Shown piece by piece: positions 1 to 5,051 of a stretch of DNA of 5,051 nucleotides. The first letter of the stretch is position 1; the number at the start of each line of letters is the position of its first letter. Both the position numbers and the translations under genes were made by a program. Source of the DNA: Acidobacteriota bacterium (GTDB lineage: Bacteria > Acidobacteriota > Terriglobia > Terriglobales > Acidobacteriaceae); the NCBI GenBank assembly GCA_021801945.1, contig JAKABE010000281.1, positions 1 to 5,051 on the forward strand, in the 5' to 3' direction. The notes under the pieces are model-generated. The model was not told the DNA's origin, did not search any database, and saw only the letters and a program-made list of their open reading frames with translations.

Positions 1-382
1 ACCGATGAGGACCGGCGACAGCCTCGAAACCTGCTCCCGGTTTCTGTTTGTTCCATCGGCTGGATAGATCGCCCGTGCTTGAAAAAACTCACCGGACAAA
101 GCGCGGCGAAGTTGCCTCCATATCAACTCTTGCGCCCTCGGCTACCCACACATTCTGCGGAAGAACCGGAATAGCGTGCGTCGAGACACAGAAATTTTCT
201 CTGGACGACCAAGAGGTGAGGCTTTAATAAAACTGTTCACAGAAATCCGATTCTTACTGTCGATGTTCCTTGGGTATCCGCCAACATTTCTGTGTATGAA
301 AGGCTGCAATGTTGTGCAGAAAACCGTTAAGACGGGCATCGGCACTCGTGCACACGGGCGAGTTTTGTGGCCAAAGCAGTGG
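1..382. other. Left-edge region with no supported gene
   Basis: I see no recognisable gene here. The + strand is open from the left edge in frame 1 to a TAG at 172-174 and in frame 2 to a TAG at 64-66, but neither translation resembles a family I know, so an upstream gene tail can be neither shown nor excluded. The comM frame stays open upstream to about 176, but the extra 84 codons are not ComM-like. A minus-strand open frame at 142-438 has no recognisable motif and overlaps the likely comM promoter. The only structure of note is a 9-mer present three times between 187 and 294, listed separately. Confidence 0.6.
187..294. repeat. Three copies of the 9-mer CACAGAAAT upstream of comM
   Basis: CACAGAAAT occurs on the + strand at 187-195 and 238-246, and as its reverse complement ATTTCTGTG at 286-294. 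The first and third copies share one further base (ACACAGAAAT). The copies are about 50 bases apart (51, then 48). They lie 90-200 bases upstream of the proposed comM promoter. They could be binding sites for a regulator, or a chance cluster in locally AT-richer DNA. The sequence shows the repeats; a function is inference only. Confidence 0.4.
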
Positions 383-410
383 TTGACCCACCTTTTCTTC
401 CTGTTACACT
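383..410 (+). promoter_or_regulatory. Putative sigma70-type promoter of comM
   Basis: TTGACC (383-388, five of six to the -35 consensus) and TACACT (405-410, four of six to the -10 consensus) are separated by 16 bases. Transcription would begin near 417, leaving a leader of only about 11 bases before the ATG at 428. This fits the absence of a clear Shine-Dalgarno sequence before that ATG. The call rests on sequence match alone. Confidence 0.5.
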
Positions 411-427
411 TATCCCAATACCTCGCC

Positions 428-1984
428 ATGCTTTTCAAGGCTCTCAGCGCCGCCGTTTATGGCATCGATGCCAATCTCATTGATGTCGAGGTTGACTATA
501 GTGGCATCGTCTCGAACGAGGACCATTTCCACACCGTGGGCCTTCCCGATGCCGCCGTACGCGAGAGCCGCGACCGCGTGCGCGCCGCCATCAAGAACTC
601 CGGCTACACGATTCCGCCCACCTTCATCACCATCAACCTGGCCCCCGCCGATCTGAAGAAGGAAGGATCGGGCTTCGACCTACCTATCGCCGTGGGGATT
701 CTCGGTGCGTACGGCGCGCTCAAGACGAGCGATCTGAGCCGCTTCTTGTTTGTGGGCGAACTGGGGCTCGACGGCGGGGTGCGGTCAGTGCCAGGCATTC
801 TGCCGATGGCGGTGTTGGCACGTGAGAAGCATATTCCCAACCTGATTCTTCCCACTGCCAACGCCGCCGAGGCCGCGGTCGTTGAGGATGTCAACGTCTA
901 TCCCGTTTCATCGCTCCTTGATGTGCTCGAACTACTCAATACGTCCGTAGTCGGCATCATCCAGCGTGAACCGTTTCGCATCTCGACGGACACACTGCTT
1001 GGCGAACTCCAGCATTTTAGCGTTGATTTTTGCGACGTACGCGGCCAGCAGACGGCGAAGCGTGCGCTGGAGGTGGCTGCAGCGGGGAGCCACAACATTC
1101 TCATGATCGGGCCGCCCGGATCAGGCAAGACGATGCTTGCCAAGCGGTTGCCGTCGATTCTCACGCCTCTCACCTTCGAGGAAGCGCTCGAAACCACGAA
1201 GATTCACTCCGTGGCTGGCGTCCTCAATGGCGACGGTGTCGTTACCCAGCGCCCGTTTCGCTCGCCCCACCACACGATTTCCGACGCCGGCCTCATCGGC
1301 GGCGGCATTGTGCCGCGCCCCGGTGAGGTCTCGCTCGCCCACAACGGACTGCTCTTCCTCGACGAATTGCCGGAGTTCCCGCGCAATGTCCTTGAGGTGA
1401 TGCGCCAGCCGCTCGAGGACCACACCGTCACCATCGCGCGCGCATCGATGTCGCTAAGCTTTCCGGCCCGGTTCATGCTTGCTGCTGCTATGAATCCATG
1501 CCCTTGTGGATGGCATAATGACCGCTCGCGAGAATGTCTCTGTACCCCACCCATGATCCAACGGTACGTCGCAAAGATCTCCGGGCCACTCCTCGACCGA
1601 ATCGACATCCATATCGAGGTGCCGGCGGTACAGTACAAGGAACTGCGTGGCGGAGCAGCCGCCGAAGGCTCCGCCCAGATTCGTACCCGCGTGATGGCCG
1701 CGCGCGAACGGCAGCGCGAACGGTTCAAGAACCATGGTGAAACCATCTATGCCAACGCACAAATGACCACCCGGCAGATACGGACGTACTGCGAACTCGG
1801 CGCTGATGCCGAACGGCTCCTGGAGCGTGCCATGCAACAGCAGGGACTCACCGCGCGCGCCCACGACCGCATTCTGAAGGTTGCCCGCACCATCGCAGAT
1901 CTGGAAGGTGCCGAACACCTCGCGGTCCCGCATCTGGCCGAAGCCATCCAATACCGCACGCTCGACCGCAGCTATTGGGCTTAA
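428..1984 (+). CDS. comM: ComM/YifB family Mg-chelatase-like AAA+ ATPase
   Basis: This 518-residue protein is full length for the ComM/YifB family (about 500-520). In naturally transformable bacteria ComM is a cytoplasmic hexameric helicase that drives branch migration and helps integrate incoming DNA. Its role outside transformation is uncertain. The N-terminal ChlI-like domain (about 1-170) carries the typical [18 protein letters not shown] stretch. The AAA+ core has Walker A GPPGSGKT (228-235), the FRSPHH motif (277-282) and Walker B LLFLDE (308-313). A cysteine cluster follows (C358, C360, C370, C372; NPCPCG then CLC), then PLLDRIDIH (387-395). The Mg_chelatase_C domain ends the protein. 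The frame is open upstream to 176, but I chose the ATG at 428 because [14 protein letters not shown] is the usual start and the 84 codons before it do not look coding. No strong ribosome binding site is visible. No dprA or other competence gene is adjacent. All key residues are present, so it is probably functional. Confidence 0.95.
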   Translation: MLFKALSAAVYGIDANLIDVEVDYSGIVSNEDHFHTVGLPDAAVRESRDRVRAAIKNSGYTIPPTFITINLAPADLKKEGSGFDLPIAVGILGAYGALKTSDLSRFLFVGELGLDGGVRSVPGILPMAVLAREKHIPNLILPTANAAEAAVVEDVNVYPVSSLLDVLELLNTSVVGIIQREPFRISTDTLLGELQHFSVDFCDVRGQQTAKRALEVAAAGSHNILMIGPPGSGKTMLAKRLPSILTPLTFEEALETTKIHSVAGVLNGDGVVTQRPFRSPHHTISDAGLIGGGIVPRPGEVSLAHNGLLFLDELPEFPRNVLEVMRQPLEDHTVTIARASMSLSFPARFMLAAAMNPCPCGWHNDRSRECLCTPPMIQRYVAKISGPLLDRIDIHIEVPAVQYKELRGGAAAEGSAQIRTRVMAARERQRERFKNHGETIYANAQMTTRQIRTYCELGADAERLLERAMQQQGLTARAHDRILKVARTIADLEGAEHLAVPHLAEAIQYRTLDRSYWA

Positions 1985-2152
1985 GGATACCGGCGGCAAG
2001 GGCCGTAATCCATCCCGAGGAAGCGCAACGTGCAATCCCGCACTGCTGATCGCGCAGAGGCGGTCGCGCACAGTTGACCCTTTGCGGCAACGCTATATAC
2101 TTCATTGCACACGGAGCCCCCGGCCCCTCAATTACGAGATCGCAACGCGATA
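1985..2152. other. Intergenic gap between comM and the ATPase pseudogene
   Basis: There is no gene here and no clear terminator for comM: the weak CGGC/GCCG pairing just after the stop codon has no T-run. TCGCGCA is repeated directly at 2050-2056 and 2064-2070, a 14-base period ending just before the -35 element of the next promoter. ATCGC-AAC-GCGAT at 2139-2151 can form a five-pair hairpin ending one base before the ATG at 2153, where a ribosome would bind. Confidence 0.55.
2074..2101 (+). promoter_or_regulatory. Putative sigma70-type promoter of the ATPase pseudogene
   Basis: TTGACC (2074-2079) and TATACT (2096-2101) each match five of six consensus bases, with a 16-base spacer. Transcription would start near 2108 and give a leader of about 45 bases before the ATG at 2153. 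Its position upstream of the reconstructed start supports that start, and it suggests the broken gene may still be transcribed. Confidence 0.55.
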
Positions 2153-2801
2153 ATGGGAAGTACTTCCATCAACCTTCAACCCTCGCCCGCATTCCGGCTC
2201 CCCGTTTCTGCGCTCCATCGGCACAACGGAGGTCCGCCCGAACCGTTTCCCGTTCACCATTCCCGCGCTGTATCGGGGATTGCACCTGCGGATTTCGAGG
2301 CTCGTGACAATTCTCATGGGAGAAAACGGTTCAGGGAAATCGACGGTCTTGGAGGGTATCGCGGCGAAGTGCGGTTTCAACTTGATGGGCGGCAATCGTA
2401 ACCACAACGACTCCCAGGATCGACAGAACCCGGAGACCGCGCCGTTTCTGCGCCTCTGATGGAGCGAAAAAGTCAGCGACGGATTCTTCATGCGCGCGGA
2501 GAGTTGATTCAGCTTCGCAAGCTACCTCGATATCCTCGAAGCCGGCGGCCTCGGTGCATTGCGTGGCTATGGGGGCAAATCGCTCCATGCGCAGTCGCAC
2601 GGCGAAGCATTCTTGTCGCACTTCCAGAATCGGTTCCGCAAGGGGCTCTATCTTCTCGACGAACCCGAGGCCGCACGATCGCCTCAGCGGCAACTCGCGT
2701 TCGCGCGGATCATCCACGACCTTGAAAAGGCCGCTCAGGCCCAGTTCATCAGCAGTTCCTCGGCGCGCCAGAACGTTATTTTGCCACCTCTTCTCGGATG
2801 A
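2153..2801 (+). pseudogene. Broken ABC-type predicted ATPase (COG3910-like)
   Basis: The translation reads as a small soluble SMC/ABC-like ATPase of the COG3910 'predicted ATPase' type, whose cellular role is not established. The start is ATG 2153 (MGSTSINLQPSPAFRLP). The frame then changes near the CCCC run at 2200-2203; dropping one C gives FRLP followed by FLRSIGTTEVRPNRFPFTI, as in the family. In the new frame Walker A GENGSGKS is at 2319-2342, the signature SHGE at 2595-2606 and Walker B YLLDEPEAA at 2649-2675. Two in-frame TGA codons (2457-2459 and 2505-2507) interrupt FLRL-stop-WSEKVSDGFFMRAES-stop-FSFASYLD. After AQAQFI (about 2748) the family's ATHSP switch region and the last 50 or so residues are absent, replaced by unrelated sequence up to a third TGA at 2799-2801. 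EAARSP stands where the family usually has EAALSP, which suggests relaxed selection. Nearly all of the frame survives, so the decay looks fairly recent. Confidence 0.85.
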
Positions 2802-3056
2802 GGCCGAGAGGTTTTGGCGGAATTCCATGGTCAAGGATTTCTGGCCAGGAGCCTCCCCGGAAATCCGAACGCTGAGGAGATTCGCAAGGAGTATCTTGAA
2901 CGTTGGCTGAAGCACGCCTCAGCCGCGACACGGAAAAAAGGCGAATACCACAAGGTCGGGCATGGCTTTGAACTGCTGGCGCCGAACGATCCTGCGAAGC
3001 TGGAGAAGGCTTCGCTCCGCGCCAGATGCTTGAATGATTTTCTGCGTGCATTGTAG
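2802..3056 (+). pseudogene. Orphan 3' fragment of an unrecognised gene
   Basis: An open stretch follows the third TGA in the same frame as the ATPase and ends at TAG 3054-3056. A TTG at 2814 could start an 80-residue protein, but it has no convincing ribosome binding site. The part from about 2868 on looks like real protein: NAEEIRKEYLERWLKHAS, then EYHKVGHGFELLAPNDP, then RCLNDFLRAL, with a charged amphipathic helix and a plausible C-terminal helix. I do not recognise the family. Another frame reads SDEAERFWRNSMVKDFWPG (about 2794-2850) just upstream and also looks protein-like, so the source gene may have a frameshift near 2855. It is most likely the tail of a second gene joined to the ATPase remnant by a deletion. 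A small intact gene starting at TTG is the alternative. Confidence 0.45.
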
Positions 3057-3200
3057 TCGCGCGTTCAGCGGGCGGGTCTGCCGACGAGCAGGTGCCAATC
3101 CTGCGCCCGATGCGTTACAGTGCAAGGCAGCCTGATTCTATCCACAGCAGGGCTGCGAAGATTCGATCTGGTCTCACTCTATTGGAATTAGATTTTCCGC

Positions 3201-3205
3201 GGAGG
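3201..3205 (+). promoter_or_regulatory. Ribosome binding site of the transporter
   Basis: GGAGG lies four bases before the ATG at 3210. It is the only strong Shine-Dalgarno match next to an intact start in the window, and it fixes the transporter start. No convincing promoter was found in 3057-3200. Confidence 0.75.
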
Positions 3206-3209
3206 GCCG

Positions 3210-4538
3210 ATGGCTGTCGCAAGTTCTATTGAACGTCCTCAAGTTCCTGTTGGCCGCCGCACCCGCGTGCGTTTTTATCTGGTCTTCTGGATCTTTATCC
3301 TCAGCTCCATCTCTTTTCTCGATCGCACCAACGTGTCGATCGCCGGCACGCAGCTCAGCCACCAGTTTCATCTCGGCAACCAGCAGTTGGGCTGGATCTT
3401 CTCGGCCTTCCTGGTGGGCTACGCCACCTTCCAGATTCCCGCGGGCATGCTGGCCGTGCGCTTTGGCCCGCGCCGCACCATCACCTTCGGCGTCCTCATC
3501 TGGGCCCTCTGCAACATACTCACGGCCTTGCTGCCCTCCGGGTTTTCGCAGGCGCTTCTCCTGCTCGTCTCGGTGCGCTGCGCGCTTGGCCTTGCCGAAG
3601 CCGTCATTTACCCCTCCGCGAACCAGTTTGTCGCCAGCTGGGTGCCGCAAAAGGAACGCGGATTCGTGAACGGACTCATTTTTGCCGGCGTCGGCGCGGG
3701 CAGCGGCTTCACCCCGCCGCTCCTCACCTGGATCATCCTCAGCTTCGGCTGGCGCGCGGCCTTCTGGTTCGACGCCTGCCTGGGCGCCATCGGGGCTCTG
3801 GTGTGGTGGTTCATCGCCCGCGACCGCCCCGAAGAGCACCGCATGGTGAGCCCCGCCGAGCTGCAGGAGATCCGCGACGGCCTCATGACCTTTTCGAGCA
3901 CCGACGCCGCCCCCGTCCACGTCGAGGAGCACAAGATCTCCTGGCGCGCCATCTTCTCCCGCATCGATCTGCCGGCGCTGATGGTGAGCTACTTCGCTTA
4001 CGGTTATGCGGCCTGGATCTTCTTCAGTTGGTTCTATCTCTACATGGTGCAGGCGCGCCATCTCGACCTGCGCACCAGTGCTGTGTTCACCATGCTGCCG
4101 TTTCTCTGCATGACAGCGTGCTGCCTCGGCGGCGGCATACTTTCCGACCGCATCACGCGCCACGTGGGCCTGCGCGCCGGCCGCTGCACGCTCGCGGCCG
4201 TCGCCATGCTCTTTACGGCGATGTTCCTGGTGGTGGGCTCGCGCGTGCATAATAATTTTGCCGCCGCCGTGGTGCTGGCGCTGGGCGCCGGCTCTCTCTA
4301 CGTGTCGCAGAGTTCGTTCTGGTCGGCGTCGAGCGACATCGCCGGCAAAAACTCCGGCGTCTTTTCGGCCATCGTCAACATGAGCTGCCAGGTCGGCGCG
4401 GCCATCACCGTCTCGCTCACTCCGTGGCTGGCGGCGCATTTCAATTGGAAGATGCCGTTCACCGTGGCTGCTTCCATGGTCTTCGTCGGCGCGCTCGCCT
4501 GGTATCTGGTGCATCCCGAACGGCCCATCGAGGTCTGA
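3210..4538 (+). CDS. MFS transporter, anion:cation symporter (ACS) type
   Basis: This 442-residue inner-membrane protein has the normal length and 12-helix pattern of the major facilitator superfamily. Helices lie at about 21-38, 60-78, 90-108, 112-135, 152-175, 181-203, 251-280, 288-312, 325-343, 348-370, 380-405 and 414-434, with the central cytoplasmic loop at about 204-250. LDRTNVSIAG (37-46) at the end of helix 1 and the motif A variant GMLAVRFGPRR (79-89) are typical of the ACS family, which includes the hexuronate, galactonate and tartrate carriers. The family usually couples substrate to proton uptake. Motif A has Val in place of the usual Asp (LAVRFG rather than LADRFG), while the second half keeps GGGILSDRITRHVG (307-320). 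Substrate cannot be told from the sequence, and no sugar-acid catabolic gene or regulator is adjacent. The start is supported by GGAGG four bases upstream. Confidence 0.92.
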   Translation: MAVASSIERPQVPVGRRTRVRFYLVFWIFILSSISFLDRTNVSIAGTQLSHQFHLGNQQLGWIFSAFLVGYATFQIPAGMLAVRFGPRRTITFGVLIWALCNILTALLPSGFSQALLLLVSVRCALGLAEAVIYPSANQFVASWVPQKERGFVNGLIFAGVGAGSGFTPPLLTWIILSFGWRAAFWFDACLGAIGALVWWFIARDRPEEHRMVSPAELQEIRDGLMTFSSTDAAPVHVEEHKISWRAIFSRIDLPALMVSYFAYGYAAWIFFSWFYLYMVQARHLDLRTSAVFTMLPFLCMTACCLGGGILSDRITRHVGLRAGRCTLAAVAMLFTAMFLVVGSRVHNNFAAAVVLALGAGSLYVSQSSFWSASSDIAGKNSGVFSAIVNMSCQVGAAITVSLTPWLAAHFNWKMPFTVAASMVFVGALAWYLVHPERPIEV

Positions 4539-4626
4539 AAAAAGTCTGCGGGCTCCATTTGAAGATTTGAGCGGCCGCCCCCGATCCCGGGATTTCCCCC
4601 CCATGCGGGTGACCACAAAGGACGGT
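4539..4626. other. GC-rich palindromic spacer after the transporter
   Basis: This stretch holds a perfect palindrome GCGGCCGC (4571-4578) and another, ATCCCGGGAT (4584-4593), followed by a run of C. No rho-independent terminator is evident: the A-run after the stop codon is not preceded by a stem on either strand. Together with the hairpin that follows, the composition resembles the non-coding DNA that surrounds REP-associated transposases. Confidence 0.45.
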
Positions 4627-4665
4627 GCCTCCGGTCCCTCGCCTTTGGGGACCGGGGAGGGAGGC
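4627..4665. repeat. REP-like imperfect palindrome
   Basis: Outer arms GCCTCC (4627-4632) and GGAGGC (4660-4665) are perfectly complementary. Inner arms GGTCCC (4633-4638) and GGGACC (4648-4653) are too, with a nine-base loop (4639-4647) and a six-base bulge on the 3' side. An alternative is an eight-pair stem CCGGTCCC/GGGACCGG. It ends 22 bases before the start of a RAYT transposase remnant. RAYTs are known to act on REP hairpins carrying a GTAG or GGAG tetranucleotide at the stem base, and GGAG occurs in the 3' arm here. Calling it REP is inference, since no second copy is in the window. Confidence 0.55.
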
Positions 4666-4687
4666 AAATGGAGTAACCGAAACGCGC

Positions 4688-4762
4688 ATGAAAGGCGAGC
4701 GCATTCGTTACCAGCAAACCGGGGAGTTCCACTTCCTCACCTTCAGTTGTTATCGCCGCACG
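4688..4762 (+). pseudogene. Truncated REP-associated tyrosine transposase (RAYT)
   Basis: The first 24 codons read MKGERIRYQQTGEF then HFLTFSCYRR, the typical N-terminus of a Y1_Tnp/IS200-like RAYT, including the first conserved beta strand of the HUH nuclease fold. A full protein would be about 150-200 residues, with a HUH-type His-x-His motif and a catalytic Tyr further on. After codon 24 (near 4760) the similarity stops. The frame runs on to a TGA at 4964-4966 without any transposase-like sequence, so the catalytic residues are absent and the protein cannot be active. GGAG at 4670-4673 is too far upstream to be a good ribosome binding site. The break coincides with a switch to unrelated sequence, which points to a deletion or insertion rather than gradual decay. 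Confidence 0.7.
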
Positions 4763-4822
4763 GTTGACTTTGAATCCACATGCGCGCACTACTCTCCTCT
4801 GAGGAGCGAACGCAATTGCCTC

Positions 4823-5051
4823 TCAGCCCAGCCTCTTCCATGTATCTCCGGGCATGATGCGTTTCATGAACTGATCGAACAGGGGAACCGTAAATGCGGT
4901 ATCACCGTGAGTGGGACTCCAAATCATTCCTTTCGAGATGAGGCCTGCACGCGTCGGGCCCAGTGAAGTCGATGTCCGCTGCATCGCTTCAGCAATGTCT
5001 CCAGAACGATGCGGACCGGCTCCCAGCTCCGCCATAGTCCCGAGCTACTTC
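4823..5051 (-). pseudogene. C-terminal remnant of an AAA ATPase (winged-helix end)
   Basis: The minus strand encodes MAELGAGPHRSGDIAEAM, then GLISKGMIWSPTHGDTAFTV, then PLFDQFMKRIMPG, ending at TGA (4825-4823). This matches, from memory, the C-terminal winged-helix region of a family of AAA ATP-binding proteins (AAA_16/AAA_22-like) common in Acidobacteria and Actinobacteria, usually with ..YLRAMAELGPGPHRSGDIA. The family's role is unclear. Upstream of the Met the frame reads K-stop-LGT: a TAG (5047-5045) stands where Tyr of YLRAM is expected, with Arg and Ala changed to Gly and Thr. So even within the window the gene is interrupted. The ATPase domain itself, if still present, lies beyond the right edge. 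A short intact 70-residue product from the ATG at 5035 is possible but unlikely. Confidence 0.68.

Noticed and set aside
176..427. N-terminal extension of comM by 84 codons
   Set aside because: The extension does not resemble the family, has no ribosome binding site, and overlaps the promoter-like elements. The ATG at 428 gives the normal ComM N-terminus and length.
1204..2105. Several minus-strand and other-frame open stretches within comM
   Set aside because: They lie wholly inside a well-supported gene, lack motifs, and have composition typical of shadow frames in GC-rich DNA.
2457..2507. TGA codons read as selenocysteine or tryptophan
   Set aside because: Neither site corresponds to a conserved Cys or Trp that I recall in this family. 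The intact genes have no internal TGA, and the same gene has a frameshift and a missing C-terminus.
3127..3156. GCAGCC/GGCTGC inverted arms in the transporter leader
   Set aside because: Only six pairs with an 18-base loop and no T-run. It is too weak to call a terminator or riboswitch.
3174..4667. A 497-codon open frame on the minus strand across the whole transporter gene
   Set aside because: It is rich in Arg, Gly, Ala, His, Asp and Glu without hydrophobic cores or motifs, as expected for the antisense of a GC-rich membrane protein gene. The + strand carries a clear 12-helix transporter with a ribosome binding site.
4764..4795. TTGACT with TACTCT as a promoter after the RAYT remnant
   Set aside because: The spacer is 20 bases, the -10 match is poor, and no gene follows on the + strand.
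1..5051. CRISPR array, tRNA or rRNA
   Set aside because: I saw no regularly spaced direct repeats of CRISPR length, and no tRNA T-loop or rRNA-like conserved stretches on either strand.

Overview
The window looks like a piece of a GC-rich bacterial chromosome. The protein sequences have the character of Acidobacteriota (Terriglobia-like); this is an inference from remembered family resemblance, not from a search. Two intact genes stand among sequence that has decayed: a ComM/YifB-type AAA+ ATPase (428-1984, +) and a 12-helix major facilitator transporter of the anion:cation symporter type (3210-4538, +). No intact operon is visible. Each intact gene has its own upstream gap.

Layout. 1-427 holds no gene I can support, but it contains three copies of a 9-mer and a reasonable sigma70-type promoter just before comM. 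428-1984 is comM. 1985-2152 is intergenic and carries a second promoter-like pair followed by a small hairpin at the next start codon. 2153-2801 is a clear pseudogene of a small ABC-type ATPase of the COG3910 'predicted ATPase' kind. Walker A, signature and Walker B motifs are all still readable, but the gene has a one-base slip near its start and two in-frame TGA codons, and its C-terminus (with the switch histidine) is missing. From about 2750 to 3056 it is joined to the tail of an unrelated, unrecognised gene. 3057-3209 is the leader of the transporter, with a good ribosome binding site.

After the transporter, 4539-5051 is a small graveyard. It contains GC-rich palindromes including a REP-like hairpin, the first 24 codons of a REP-associated tyrosine transposase (RAYT, Y1_Tnp family) cut off abruptly, and, on the minus strand running off the right edge, the C-terminal winged-helix part of an AAA ATPase with a nonsense codon.

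The intact genes do unrelated jobs: DNA processing during transformation, and uptake of an organic anion. The most informative part is the decayed accessory material between and after them, which records at least three broken genes and a lost mobile element. I see no convincing new functional system. The best leads are the ATPase pseudogene with its chimeric 3' end and the REP-like hairpin next to the RAYT remnant.
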